Source of the DNA: Antilocapra americana
Lineage: Eukaryota > Chordata > Mammalia > Artiodactyla > Antilocapridae
DNA length: 64,000 nt
Direction of reading: 5' to 3'
Assembly (NCBI GenBank): GCA_007570785.1
Contig: ML662442.1
Location: forward strand, 33,837,909 to 33,901,908
A program made the translations under genes and the position numbers. Of the stretch, positions 47,701 to 53,897 are shown piece by piece. How positions within the stretch are numbered: position 1 is the stretch's first letter; each line of letters begins with the position of its first letter. Below the pieces are notes generated by a model, which was not told the DNA's origin, searched no databases, and saw only the letters and a program-made list of their open reading frames with translations.

Positions 47701-47813
47701 AACCATAGGACTGATCTATCAGTCATTGCATTTAAACTGAGATTGTGCAGTTTTTAATATTTCATATTGCCTCTTTTAACAGAGCCAAATCAGAACAGCT
47801 CAGCAATCCTTGA
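14654..47813 (+). CDS. HDAC2: Histone deacetylase 2, complete split coding region (14 coding exons)
   Basis: HDAC2 is a zinc-dependent class I lysine deacetylase that removes acetyl groups from histone tails in the nucleus, as the catalytic subunit of the Sin3, NuRD, CoREST and MiDAC corepressor complexes. The joined exons give 1467 nt, 488 residues plus TGA, the usual family length. Seen in the sequence: start [18 protein letters not shown]; the HH pair at residues 141-142 (28924-28929); zinc ligands D177 and H179 (31201-31209) and D265 (37808-37810); catalytic Y304 in GGGGYT (42355-42357); inositol-phosphate contact residues K32, R271 and R307. The acidic, lysine-rich tail (about 385-488) keeps S394, S422 and S424, known CK2 phosphorylation sites. 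All introns are GT-AG and all phases agree. Compared with the human protein from memory, only a few tail residues differ (for example NVTDHKK and KKSDVKEE). No frameshift or premature stop was seen. Confidence 0.98.
15311..17205 (+). other. HDAC2: HDAC2 intron 1, repeat-poor part
   Basis: About 1.9 kb after the CpG island with no recognised repeat. Promoter-proximal introns often carry regulatory elements, but none can be pointed to. Confidence 0.5.
17207..17290 (+). mobile_element. BovA/Bov-tA 3' fragment
   Basis: ctggacagaggaacctggcaggctacagtccatgg followed by a decayed tail ending aactaaacaacaaca. Confidence 0.8.
17644..17828 (+). mobile_element. Bov-tA SINE
   Basis: tRNA-derived head (gggctttcgagctggctcatgg), BovA middle (ccaatccagtattcttgactgg) and tail (aaagtcagacatgactgaagc). 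A G-run lies at 17693-17700. Confidence 0.9.
17985..18093 (+). mobile_element. CHR-type SINE
   Basis: ggaaattccctgatagtcaag head; catgggttcagtccctggtcagggaactaagatcccacatgcc. Confidence 0.82.
18094..18548 (+). other. HDAC2 intron 1, no repeat recognised
   Basis: AT-rich intronic DNA; nothing further supported. Confidence 0.45.
18549..18758 (-). mobile_element. Bov-tA SINE
   Basis: Reverse complement with complete tRNA head (ccactgagccaccagggaagccc at the right end) and BovB-like tail at the left. Confidence 0.92.
18759..19372 (+). other. HDAC2 intron 1, no repeat recognised
   Basis: Single-copy-looking sequence with short A-runs at 19201-19215. Confidence 0.45.
19374..19955 (-). mobile_element. 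BovB LINE 3' end
   Basis: Reverse-complement BovB: the family 3' terminus (agttcagtttagtcgctcag) is at the left, followed by the C-terminal coding part. The frame at 19588-20064 reads [37 protein letters not shown] and [11 protein letters not shown], all BovB C-terminal motifs. It is 5'-truncated at a C-rich run. Confidence 0.92.
20060..21010 (+). mobile_element. L1 3' end, interrupted by a SINE
   Basis: ORF2 terminal region and 3' UTR of a ruminant L1 (gatacagccactatggagaacagt, gcagcaacatggatagac, agcacagggaactctactcag, ending caactatagtccaatataaa). A BovA fragment sits at 20275-20398. Confidence 0.87.
20275..20398 (+). mobile_element. BovA-derived SINE fragment nested in L1
   Basis: ctagaggaggaaatggcacccaac...caggctacagtccatag...gagtcagacatgaatgagc. 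It is flanked by similar copies of the L1 target (ggcatttatctggaaaa and ggcatatatctgaagaaaa), a decayed target duplication. Confidence 0.82.
21190..21510 (+). repeat. Ancient interspersed repeat, class not assigned
   Basis: Reads like a widespread old mammalian repeat (gggccagaccacacaagactttgcggtta...tggactttattc...gccactgaagttttctta). I recognise the pattern but not the family name. Confidence 0.4.
21511..22407 (+). other. HDAC2 intron 1, no repeat recognised
   Basis: AT-rich intronic DNA without supported features. Confidence 0.45.
22408..22603 (-). mobile_element. Bov-tA SINE
   Basis: Reverse complement, head at right (gcaccacctgggaagccc). The flanks share cccaaattat (about 22390 and 22602), a likely target duplication. 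Confidence 0.9.
23075..23290 (+). mobile_element. MIR SINE
   Basis: gagtttgaacctagctcttctacttgctagctgtgtgcc, then taatacctacgtcatagggttgctg and gtgaagtgcttagaacagtgc: MIR core and tail in order. Confidence 0.8.
23403..23936 (-). mobile_element. BovB LINE 3' end
   Basis: Reverse-complement BovB 3' region, frame pieces [20 protein letters not shown] and [13 protein letters not shown]. Flanked by an exact 10-bp duplication ttattagatt (23393-23402 and 23937-23946), so it is a complete 5'-truncated insertion. Confidence 0.93.
24078..24235 (-). mobile_element. Bov-tA SINE, head decayed
   Basis: BovB-like tail at left (tgctcagtggctcgattgtgtcc), BovA middle (ccaggcaagaatactggagtgggttgcc). The tRNA part is shortened to about 24234. 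Confidence 0.88.
24236..24649 (+). other. End of HDAC2 intron 1
   Basis: AT-rich, no repeat recognised. Ends in a T-rich polypyrimidine tract and the exon 2 acceptor. Confidence 0.5.
24650..24762 (+). CDS. HDAC2: HDAC2 coding exon 2
   Basis: 113 nt, residues 18-55 ([14 protein letters not shown] to KMEIY), preceded by a cttttttag acceptor and followed by GTGAGT. It carries K32, a contact of the inositol-tetraphosphate that bridges class I HDACs to their corepressor. Confidence 0.98.
24763..25837 (+). other. HDAC2 intron 2
   Basis: 1075 bp, no named repeat seen; single-copy-looking. Confidence 0.5.
25838..25955 (+). CDS. HDAC2: HDAC2 coding exon 3
   Basis: 118 nt, residues 56-94 plus one base ([16 protein letters not shown] to SKQMQR). 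The acceptor is ttcttcacag and the donor GTACGT. Intron 2 before it is about 1.1 kb. Confidence 0.98.
26498..26612 (+). mobile_element. Tigger-type MITE relic
   Basis: ttcagttggttgtatg...gggatttgagcatccccagaatttggtatc...accaagggacaattgtg, the layout of a short Tigger-group MITE, diverged. Confidence 0.55.
26613..27464 (+). other. HDAC2 intron 3, no repeat recognised
   Basis: AT-rich intronic sequence; nothing supported. Confidence 0.45.
27480..27907 (+). mobile_element. Ruminant L1 3' end insertion
   Basis: atggaactggagcctattttacagagtgaag... to the 3' poly(A)-like end. An exact 15-bp duplication (aaaaaatgtaaatca) flanks it at 27465-27479 and 27908-27922. Low divergence and a perfect duplication suggest a fairly young insertion. 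Confidence 0.92.
27923..28293 (+). other. End of HDAC2 intron 3
   Basis: No repeat recognised. A 66-codon open frame at 28051-28251 has no known similarity and is probably chance. Confidence 0.45.
28294..28368 (+). CDS. HDAC2: HDAC2 coding exon 4
   Basis: 75 nt, residues 95-119 plus one base ([18 protein letters not shown]...GGSV). The acceptor is cttccgcag and the donor GTAAGT. D100 of GEDCPVFDG lies at the substrate rim in class I HDACs. Confidence 0.98.
28369..28861 (+). other. HDAC2 intron 4
   Basis: 493 bp, no named repeat. Confidence 0.5.
28862..29000 (+). CDS. HDAC2: HDAC2 coding exon 5 (active-site histidines)
   Basis: 139 nt, residues 120-165 plus two bases. It contains [21 protein letters not shown], with the general base/acid pair H141-H142 at 28924-28929. 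The acceptor is tttgttag and the donor GTAAGT. Confidence 0.98.
29001..29970 (+). other. HDAC2 intron 5, first part
   Basis: No named repeat recognised. Confidence 0.45.
29972..30160 (-). mobile_element. Bov-tA SINE
   Basis: Reverse complement; tRNA head at the right end (actgggctatgagggaagccc). Flanks share ttcatg(c/t)ta, a likely target duplication. Confidence 0.9.
30161..31169 (+). other. HDAC2 intron 5, last part
   Basis: No named repeat recognised; ends in the exon 6 acceptor. Confidence 0.45.
31170..31311 (+). CDS. HDAC2: HDAC2 coding exon 6 (zinc-binding motif)
   Basis: 142 nt, residues 166-213. It contains [19 protein letters not shown], with zinc ligands D177 and H179 at 31201-31203 and 31207-31209. 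The acceptor is tgttttcag and the donor GTAAGA. The following intron holds the long BovB copy. Confidence 0.98.
31945..34785 (+). mobile_element. BovB LINE, nearly full-length, broken coding region
   Basis: About 2.8 kb, sense to HDAC2 in intron 6. In order: apurinic-type endonuclease domain (frame 31881-32351: [23 protein letters not shown]), linker (32771-33205) and reverse transcriptase (33266-34171) with an intact catalytic YADD at 34025-34036. The C-terminal part and family 3' end follow (tail ends near 34785). The single large BovB frame is split by small indels near 32300-32770, a Trp-to-TGA change at 33203-33205 and another at 34169-34171. The element is therefore not autonomous. Usual BovB length is a little over 3 kb, so only the 5' leader is missing. 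Confidence 0.93.
35172..35306 (+). mobile_element. MER5A-like hAT-Charlie MITE
   Basis: gaccagtgattcccaatgatcc ... gattccagaaactctgaatgat ... ttcaagaaccaccgctcta: both MER5A ends recognisable. Confidence 0.7.
35307..36261 (+). other. HDAC2 intron 6, no repeat recognised
   Basis: AT-rich intronic sequence without supported features. Confidence 0.45.
36262..36602 (+). mobile_element. Tigger-family DNA transposon relic (both ends)
   Basis: Left end caattgacccttgaaaaac and right end caggtcaactg (the inverted terminus cagttgacc...) are flanked by TA dinucleotides at 36260-36261 and 36603-36604. A tttttttcaa-type motif (reverse complement) lies near 36535-36550. About 340 bp, no transposase. Confidence 0.7.
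36653..36792 (+). mobile_element. Second Tigger-family relic, partial
   Basis: cagttgactcttgaacaacac at the left and cacagatgcagaattgtg...agacagactgtaa at the right, the same family about 50 bp downstream of the previous copy, right half missing. Confidence 0.65.
36793..37572 (+). other. End of HDAC2 intron 6
   Basis: Contains a short (TG)n patch at 36858-36870 and another at 36942-36957. A small GC-richer stem-like stretch caaccctgtcctgcagggtt lies at 37184-37203. No named repeat. Confidence 0.45.
37573..37665 (+). CDS. HDAC2: HDAC2 coding exon 7
   Basis: 93 nt, residues 214-244 exactly in frame ([19 protein letters not shown] to QIFKP). The acceptor is tgtattttag and the donor GTAAGT. Confidence 0.98.
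37748..37856 (+). CDS. HDAC2: HDAC2 coding exon 8 (third zinc ligand)
   Basis: 109 nt, residues 245-280 plus one base. It contains [19 protein letters not shown], with zinc ligand D265 at 37808-37810 and inositol-phosphate contact R271. It is separated from exon 7 by an intron of only 82 bp. Confidence 0.98.
38130..39045 (-). mobile_element. Old L1 3' region, interrupted by BOVA2
   Basis: Reverse-complement L1 3' UTR features (ttttattaagatgtagttgtc, tttttgaagtataattgacttgca, ttttttagattccacatattaca). Split by the SINE at 38655-38803. Confidence 0.7.
38655..38803 (-). mobile_element. BovA SINE nested in L1
   Basis: gctgctgccgctgctaagtcgcttcaatcatgtccaac ... ggattctccaggcaagagcactggagtgggg, one BovA unit plus linker. 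Confidence 0.88.
39107..39229 (-). mobile_element. CHR-type SINE
   Basis: Reverse complement: ggtcttagttcccccaacc...cactggaccaccagggaattc. tgcaagct flanks it on both sides (about 39098 and 39229), a target duplication. Confidence 0.85.
39236..40857 (+). other. HDAC2 intron 8, repeat-poor part
   Basis: About 1.6 kb without a recognised repeat; AT-rich. Confidence 0.45.
40859..41062 (+). mobile_element. Bov-tA SINE
   Basis: agacttcactggtagctcagtgg head, BovA middle, tail gttgcaaagagtaggacatgac. Confidence 0.9.
41326..41729 (-). mobile_element. Solo LTR of an endogenous retrovirus
   Basis: 404 bp bounded by TG...CA and by an exact 6-bp duplication ctatac (41320-41325 and 41730-41735). On the minus strand a TATATATA box (41480-41488) precedes an AATAAA signal (complement at 41460-41465), then a CT-rich stretch and a CpG-containing end: the order of a U3-R-U5 LTR. 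Six-base duplications are typical of class II (beta-like) elements. No internal gag, pol or env sequence flanks it. Antisense to HDAC2 in intron 8. Confidence 0.85.
41736..42286 (+). other. End of HDAC2 intron 8
   Basis: AT-rich, no repeat recognised, ends in the exon 9 acceptor. Confidence 0.5.
42287..42427 (+). CDS. HDAC2: HDAC2 coding exon 9 (catalytic tyrosine)
   Basis: 141 nt, residues 281-327 plus one base ([19 protein letters not shown] to CEIPN). It contains GGGGYTIRN, with catalytic Y304 at 42355-42357 and inositol-phosphate contact R307. The acceptor is tgccttag and the donor GTAAGT. Confidence 0.98.
42657..42765 (+). CDS. HDAC2: HDAC2 coding exon 10
   Basis: 109 nt, residues 328-363 plus two bases ([18 protein letters not shown] to EYMEKI). 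The acceptor is ttttaatag and the donor GTAAGA. Intron 9 before it is 229 bp. Confidence 0.98.
42766..43422 (+). other. HDAC2 intron 10 with a MIR
   Basis: Unique-looking apart from the MIR at about 43120-43310. Confidence 0.5.
43120..43310 (+). mobile_element. MIR SINE
   Basis: acactagctccatgacact...atttcctcatccttgaaatgagg...gaggattaaacgggttaataatag: diverged MIR core and 3' part. Confidence 0.7.
43423..43553 (+). CDS. HDAC2: HDAC2 coding exon 11
   Basis: 131 nt, residues 364-407 plus one base ([18 protein letters not shown] to DPDKRIS). It ends the globular fold and starts the acidic tail; S394 lies in EDSGDEDGE. The donor is GTAAGA with A as the last exon base. Confidence 0.98.
43554..44265 (+). 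other. HDAC2 intron 11
   Basis: 712 bp, no named repeat; a T-run at 44026-44039. Confidence 0.5.
44266..44421 (+). CDS. HDAC2: HDAC2 coding exon 12
   Basis: 156 nt, residues 408-459 plus one base ([19 protein letters not shown] to EDKKS). It contains S422 and S424 and the basic GAKKAR stretch. The acceptor is atgtgtcag. The donor is GTCAGA, with an unusual C at +3. If the intron were read through, translation would stop at 44465. Confidence 0.96.
44422..46309 (+). other. HDAC2 intron 12, repeat-poor part
   Basis: No named repeat except a short (TTTG)4-5 at about 45666-45685. A 105-codon open frame at 45185-45502 has no recognised similarity. Confidence 0.45.
46310..46425 (+). mobile_element. 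L1 3' terminal fragment
   Basis: gtatatgtatggccgagtcccttcac ... cattgttaatcagctagaccccaatacaaaataaaaag, the last about 100 bp of a ruminant L1. Confidence 0.8.
46426..47000 (+). other. End of HDAC2 intron 12
   Basis: No repeat recognised; a C/T-rich 80-codon open frame at 46497-46739 is probably chance. Confidence 0.45.
47001..47058 (+). CDS. HDAC2: HDAC2 coding exon 13
   Basis: 58 nt, residues 460-478 plus two bases ([19 protein letters not shown]). The acceptor is tttgtttttag and the donor GTAAGC. Charged C-terminal tail. Confidence 0.97.
47059..47782 (+). other. HDAC2 intron 13
   Basis: 724 bp without a named repeat. Confidence 0.5.
47783..47813 (+). CDS. HDAC2: HDAC2 coding exon 14 (C terminus and stop)
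   Basis: 31 coding nt: the last base of the GGA codon, then AKSEQLSNP and TGA at 47811-47813. The acceptor is cctcttttaacag. The exon continues as the 3' untranslated region. Confidence 0.97.
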
Positions 47814-48165
47814 ATTTGAGTCTCACCACTTTCAGAAACCATAAAAAAGTGAGAAAATATTGGGAAGAAAAATGTTTTTTCTTTTTGAAGACTTCTGGCT
47901 TCATTTTATACTACTTTGGCATGGACTGTATTTATTTTCAAAATGGCTTTTGTTTTTGTTTTTGTTTTTCTTGGCAAGTTTTATTGTGAGTTTTCTAATT
48001 ATGAAGCAAAATTTCTTTTCTCCACCATGCTTTACGTGATAGTATTTAAAATTGATGTGTTATTATGTCAAAAAACTGATCTATTAAAGAAGTAATTGGC
48101 CTTTCTGAGCTGATTTTTCCATCTTTTGTAATTATCTTTATTAAAAAATTGTACTTCGATTGTCT
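47814..48165 (+). other. HDAC2: HDAC2 3' untranslated region, proximal form
   Basis: AT-rich sequence after the stop codon. An ATTAAA hexamer lies at 48140-48145 and is followed by a T/G-rich stretch, a plausible proximal poly(A) site. Later hexamers (AATAAA at 48668-48673 and 48764-48769) would give longer ends. The end coordinate is inferred from the hexamer, not observed. Confidence 0.6.
48140..48145 (+). terminator. Candidate proximal poly(A) signal ATTAAA
   Basis: ATTAAA about 330 nt after the HDAC2 stop, followed within 30 nt by a T/G-rich element (gattgtcttttgtctg), the arrangement expected of a mammalian cleavage site. Alternatives lie at 48668 and 48764. Confidence 0.5.
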
Positions 48166-49585
48166 TTTGTCTGTTTATTACAACATGGACTCTAATTTCA
48201 TAGGCTAGTAATGTGACCGTTTCTGTAGAAAAATAGAATACCTTAAAGGTGAAAGATACTGATTACAATTTCAAAGACATCCATAAACTGTTTTCTTTAG
48301 GAAATTACTGTGTTTACAGTAATTACTATTTCTTACTGTAATAGGAGTTCTACCATTTTGTCCTTTTAGGTTAACCAGCCAATATTGGCCAAGATTAATA
48401 TCTCATAATCATAATTTATCGCTTAGACTAATGATACAAGCTATGCAGTTGGGATATAGGAATTATCTTTGAGCTGAACCAAAGATTCTCAAAAATTGGT
48501 AATCGAGATTCTGAGTTGAAAGAAGAAATCTATAATCAGAAAAGGAAACCATAGCTTCCATCCTGAGCTCTATGGGACTCTTCTGCCAACCCCTACTATA
48601 TACCAAGTAGACAAGGAATTGTATGGTGTGTTTGAACAGCATTTTCCTGTGTTTATGCCAAGGCTAAAATAAAACCTGCTGTTTAGACAAAACCTGTGGT
48701 TCTTGTACTGCATATACATGGTACCCAGGTTCCACTATTACACCCAGGCTTCCAAATGAAAGAAATAAACACTTAAAAGTCATTTATCATTAATTTATTG
48801 AATGTCTACCCACTTAAAGGCTTTGAGCATGCAACTGAACATAATGGGAAATGCCTGCTCCCACAGCCTACACTTTAACGGTAGGAAGCAGACAAACGGG
48901 GTAATTTCTGCCACTAAGACATGCAAAGGAGAAAGCAAAACATTTTAGAAACTTGCCAAAATCAGTGAAATCTTTTTGCTGGGCCAAATTGACTCTTTTG
49001 AGGTAAAAACTGGACAGTAGATCAGTCAAAAATATTTCTCTAAAAGCTGTTAAATAAGTACTTATAAAAGCACCTGGATTTCTGTAATGAGCAGCCATTC
49101 TCTCACCTGTATTTAACAGATATTTTTTGTTTTGCCATGTTGGTTCCAACTCTTTTTTTTTCTTTAAATAAATTTAGACAGAAGTCGAAGCCCTCTTTAT
49201 CCACTTTGTCATTTGATTCCGTTACCAGTCTTCAGAAGTAACCATGCCTTATGCCTGTTTTCACTCTTGCTGCATATCTGTCAGCCTTCAAACCCTTGTG
49301 GTGTTAGGAATTATGGCATTCAGTCCTTCATTCATGAAGTAGTTACATACGTTTAGTGTTTGTGAAACACACAGTGGTGTTGCACATGTACACTTATGTA
49401 TACATTTTAATTAACCCTGTTGAACAAGTATAGCTAATTTTAACTGCTCTGTATTAAGGTTCCATTATAAGGACATACCAAAAACTTATTGCAATAATGT
49501 AGTGAACCTCCTTGGTTACACTTAGGTTTTATTTTACTATTTACAAATAGAAGCATCTATATAAGTTTAAAGCCTCAGGAGAATA
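48166..49585 (+). other. Downstream of HDAC2, possible extended 3' UTR
   Basis: No named repeat. Contains AATAAA at 48668-48673 (followed by tgtggttcttgt) and at 48764-48769. Could be long-form HDAC2 3' UTR or intergenic. Confidence 0.45.
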
Positions 49586-49589
49586 ATAT

Positions 49590-49850
49590 GAAATGTGAAA
49601 GTTCAGCAAGGTGATTTGGTACAACATTAATACACGGAAAACAGCAACTGGTGATAAAAACACTGTCAGATATGTCAGTAGAAGGAAGATCCCATATACA
49701 AGAGCAGTGACAGAAATTCCTATAAATAAAAGTATTACTATAAAGAAGATACGGTTCTGGCATATAGTGAAAAAGATCATAAAATGTCCAAATACTCTAA
49801 TACATTTGGAAGAATATTGGATAAATAATTCAGATTGATGAAGGAAGAGA
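49590..49850 (+). repeat. Possible old L1 fragment
   Basis: gcaaggtgatttggtacaacattaatacacgg resembles an L1 ORF2 stretch; diverged, weak. Confidence 0.4.
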
Positions 49851-49859
49851 TTATTCCTT

Positions 49860-49990
49860 GAATGGTATTGGGATAATGGGCAATCAAATGGAAAAAAAGT
49901 TGTATGCTTTCCATGAGAAGAGTCAGGTTAGTTGGATGTTGAATTTTATCAAAAGCATTTTCTGCATCTATTGAGGTAATCAATTTTTAT
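49860..49990 (-). mobile_element. L1 ORF2 fragment
   Basis: The minus-strand frame at 49777-49983 reads TSIDAENAFDKIQHP, the L1 reverse-transcriptase motif around the first catalytic Asp. Confidence 0.8.
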
Positions 49991-50262
49991 TCAATTTTTT
50001 AATGTGTAATTTTTAAATTTTTAATTAAAAATGTAAACAATTTCTGGTTAAAGGGAAATTTGAAACATCCTTAAAGCTTTTCATGTCCTTTTTGTCAAAT
50101 TATCTTTTGTGATGACTTACAGATTCATGCAGTTCAGTGTTTCTGGGACAATAGTGACTATCTTAGTTTTATTCCTTCCCTAGAGAAGGAAGATTTGCCT
50201 TGTGGCTAAAAGTCCTAACAGAGTCTTTTAGGAGAATCGTATGGTCTGATAGGGGTTTAGTG

Positions 50263-50430
50263 AAGTTGCTCAGTCATGTCCGACGCTTTGTGACCCCATG
50301 GACTGTAGCCTACCAGGTTCCTCCATCCATGGGATTTTCCAGGCAAGAATACTGGAGTGGGTTGCCATTTCCTTCTCCAGGGATTGAACCCTGGTCTCCC
50401 GCATTGTAGGCAGATGCTTTACCATATAGT
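50263..50430 (-). mobile_element. Bov-tA SINE
   Basis: Reverse complement: tail gaagttgctcagtcatgtccgac at left, BovA middle, shortened tRNA part ending near gatgctttaccatatag. Confidence 0.9.
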
Positions 50431-50859
50431 CACTATCATTTCAGTTTTTAAAATGGCACTTTGAAACAGACCTCAGCTTGGCGGGGAGGTGGGAGTGGAG
50501 AAGCTCTTTACTTAAGGAAGATACTATTTTCTCAATTTTTCTCATTTCCTTATGGCATGGATGAAAGCTTCCAAATTCCACTGGTACTATAAGGAAGTTA
50601 ATAACCAATGTTACTAGCATTCTGTCAATCGGAGAGGCTTTGAAGTTCTTAAGACTGGAGTAATTTACCTTCATCTTCTGATTGCTGTGGCTTCAGTAAA
50701 ATTACTGCAGAAGCTTCTCTGATACCAGGATTCATAACATTTCTTATTGTATTGTGATAAATAAATGACATGGATTTTCAAGGTTTTAAGTGAAAACTTC
50801 AATTTGTATGCTATCACAAGCAGTTAAGTTTTGGTAGCATAAGATCCTTTTTTCTGTAC

Positions 50860-50990
50860 AGTCTTGTGCAAGTTACTAATTTCTCTGTGTCTTAATTGCT
50901 TCTTAACTTAAAATGAGGAAAATAATAGTAGTCCTCACCTAATTAAGGTTGTTGAAGCATTAATGTTGCAGTTAATGCTGTTAACTACTG
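50860..50990 (+). mobile_element. MIR SINE fragment
   Basis: cttgtgcaagttactaatttctctgtgtc ... aaaatgaggaaaataatagtag: MIR core. Confidence 0.65.
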
Positions 50991-52430
50991 CTGTTGGTTG
51001 TTACATCAGGTAAACGGAGATAGATGGGACCAGAATATTGAGGGAAGTCTTAAAACTTCAAGTGTTATTTAGACATCAAATGAATTGCTTCTGAGCCTTG
51101 TGTTTGAGTTTGTTGCCTACTAGTATCAAAATACTAGGCCATGGTGGATAGGGAAACAATCTTTCGAGAACTAGTTTCAACAAGGACTCTGTTAAAATTT
51201 GGTAAATTCAGGGGGATCTTCGTGTCCTTGCAATTCACTGGAGGGTAATCTGTCAAGCAAAATGGTTGTCAATGGATTATGGAAAAAATGAAACTATTGT
51301 TACTGTCTGTTTACATGAGTAGCAATGTTAATGTGAAGAAATAATCCTCAGAAGGGTTACAATATAAAGAAGCTACTCAGCAGTTGCTGCATTTTCTCCA
51401 ACTTGCCACAAGATGGCAGATATTCCATTGTTTAATTTTTTTTTTTTTTTCAATTTTTTTGTGCATTTTCTCTGGTAGTCGCTTGGTGGTCCATTGAACA
51501 AGCTGAATAACACTCATTAACAAGTTCATTTATTTCTAAAATAACATGAATAGTAAAATTCTGGGTTGGTAAATTTTTTTCCCAGGCCCACCTTGTAACC
51601 AATGGTATGTGTTTGAGAGTGAGTTCAACGAAGTAATGATTGAAATCTAAGCCTGATCTCTCAAGTTATGAATTTTGGTTCTATTGATAAATCAGAAGCT
51701 TCTAGCTTCTCTGTGTATTCTTTAACTAGTTATCTTTTTTGTTTCTTCAGAAATCAACATTTCAAGGGTGACCTTCCTGTATGGTAATTGCCTGATATGC
51801 AGGTAAAGTTTTTCAGTGAACAAATACCAACAAAAGGTCACTGCATACTGGCAACTAGTAAACTGAATTGACTTAAGAGACAAGTGTTTCTCCTTTTGCC
51901 TTTTTTAATTGCATTTTTGCTGTGTCTCTAGGTGAGAAACACTTCAAAAATCTCCTTATTCTGTAGTCTAGCAGGAAAGTTCAAACATGGGTCACCTTTA
52001 TTGAATTCTAGGTGGGACTGAGGTGTTAAAGGCCCCCTAGTGTGCTCCTTTGGTAGATGACAGCCTTCCAGGTACAGGAAAGGAAGACCTACATCTCAGC
52101 CTTTCAGAAGTTGTCTGAAATGGGCTGAGTTCTAATTTCCATAGGATCCACCTGATGTGGACATAGAGTATCTTCCAGGAAAAGATTTTTCTCTACAATC
52201 TGAAGTTCAAACTGTTACTAGCTGTCCTCTTTCCCAGTAGCCAATTGCAAATCTCTTTTTGGTGAATTTAAAAATATATATTATTTTTAGACATAATTTA
52301 GTTGTATAATGTTTACATGTACTAGGCTTAGGTGCAATTTCTGTGCTATTCCTTTTAGATGGTGAGTACGTTTTGGAAATCTGTTTGGAAATCTCAAATT
52401 AACATCTGAGATATCTAAGTAGATGGTAAA
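50991..52430. other. Intergenic sequence
   Basis: No named repeat or gene recognised; T-run at 51440-51453. Confidence 0.45.
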
Positions 52431-52686
52431 GCATTGCTGCTAAGTTGTGTCAGTCGTGTCTGACTCTGCGTGACCCCATAGACGGCAGCCCACCAGGCTC
52501 CCCCGTCCCTGGGATTCTCCAGGCAAGAACCCTGGAGTGGGTTGCCATTTCCTTCTCCAATGCATGAAAGAAGTCGCTCAGTCGTGTCCCACTCTTAGCG
52601 ACCCCATGGACTGTAGCCTACAGGCTCCTCCGTCCATGGGATTTTCCAGGCAAGGGTACTGGAGTGGGTCGCCAGTGCCTTCTGGG
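52431..52686 (-). mobile_element. BOVA2 SINE
   Basis: Reverse-complement dimer: two gaccccat(a/g)gac...ggatt(c/t)tccaggcaag units with the ctccaatgcatgaaag linker. Confidence 0.93.
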
Positions 52687-52918
52687 GTTTCTTAATGAGT
52701 CAATGCCATTGTATTTCTAGAGTTAGAAAACATTGTAAGTTGATTTTATCTCAGATCTATTTCTAAATATGATGGGCGATAAATCTGAACTCCAAGATAT
52801 GCACCACAGTCCTAAAAGTTATTTAAGGTGAACAACCTCATCTCTGGCTTATTTTGTGCTTCTTACTCGGCCTGTTCAAAGCACCATCACCAATTAGAGC
52901 AGAAGCAGGTAAAGAGCA

Positions 52919-53032
52919 GTGTACTCTGACTCTGCGACTGCACTGCATAGACGGCAGCCCACCAGGCGCCCCCGTCCCTGGGATTCTCCAGGCAAGAACA
53001 CTGGAGTGGGGTGCCATTGCCTTCTCCGGAGC
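52919..53032 (-). mobile_element. BovA SINE, single unit
   Basis: ctctgactctgcgactgcactgcatagacggcagcccacc ... ggtgccattgccttctccg, flanked by gagcagtg on both sides. Confidence 0.88.
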
Positions 53033-53558
53033 AGTGCACTAGAAATCACAAATGTGGAGTTAGCCCCAGCTTTACATTATTTATTGAAAGAGCTTTGCTT
53101 TGGCCTCATCATTTAAATTGCTTTGCCTCAGTTTACTAACCTGTGAAACTGGTCACGTAACAGTTGACAAATACCGTGCTTTTCCATCATATCTCTTCTT
53201 TTACTCGGGGGTAGATATTACTAATTGATCTTTGTTTTCTGGCCTTAAAATCCTCAACCTAGATAGCCACTACAGATAATCAGAGTTGGCATTAAATGTG
53301 AAATGCTCTTGCCGTCTCTGGCTGAAAGATCTTTCAAGTCCCAAATTAACAGTATGTCTTTACGTCTCTTTAAATAATAGGTATGCAATATATTTATTGG
53401 TTATTGAATATAATATACTTAACTAGCAGTTCTTTTTTAACAGCTGTTTTTCCTTCATATCCAAACATTTACCCATAGAAGTTAATTTTTAAAACTTTAT
53501 ATCAGTTCATTATACCAAAAATTGCTATTGGAAAAATATAAAGGTCACAAAAACAGGG
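53033..53558. other. Intergenic sequence
   Basis: No feature recognised. Confidence 0.45.
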
Positions 53559-53897
53559 GCTTCCCTGGTGGCTCAGTGGTAAAGAATCCGCCTGCCAATG
53601 CAGGGGGCATGGCTTCGGTCCCTGACCTGGGAAGGTCCCATGTGCTGTGGAGCACAAGCCTGTGCGCCGCAACTATTGAGCCTATGATCTAGAGCCCAGC
53701 AAGCACAGCTGCTGAGCCCACGTGCCACAAGTACTGAAGCCTGTGCTCCCTAGAACCTGTGCTCCATAACAAGAGCAGCCACCTCAACGAGAAGCCCGTG
53801 CTCCACAGCTAGAGAGCAGCCCCGACTCACCTCAACTAGAGAAAAGCCTGCGCAGCAATGAAGGCCAAGCACAGACTACTAATTTTTTTAAAAAGTC
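53559..53897 (+). mobile_element. CHR-2-type SINE, long form
   Basis: gggcttccctggtggctcagtgg head, then repeated ctgagcccacgtgccacaa / gaagcccgtgctcc units of the CHR-2 body, ending caatgaaggccaagcac. Confidence 0.87.

Noticed and set aside
53559..53640. tRNA genes at SINE heads (here and at each Bov-tA/CHR copy)
   Set aside because: The tRNA-like heads are decayed and followed by SINE bodies; no intact cloverleaf or tRNA end.
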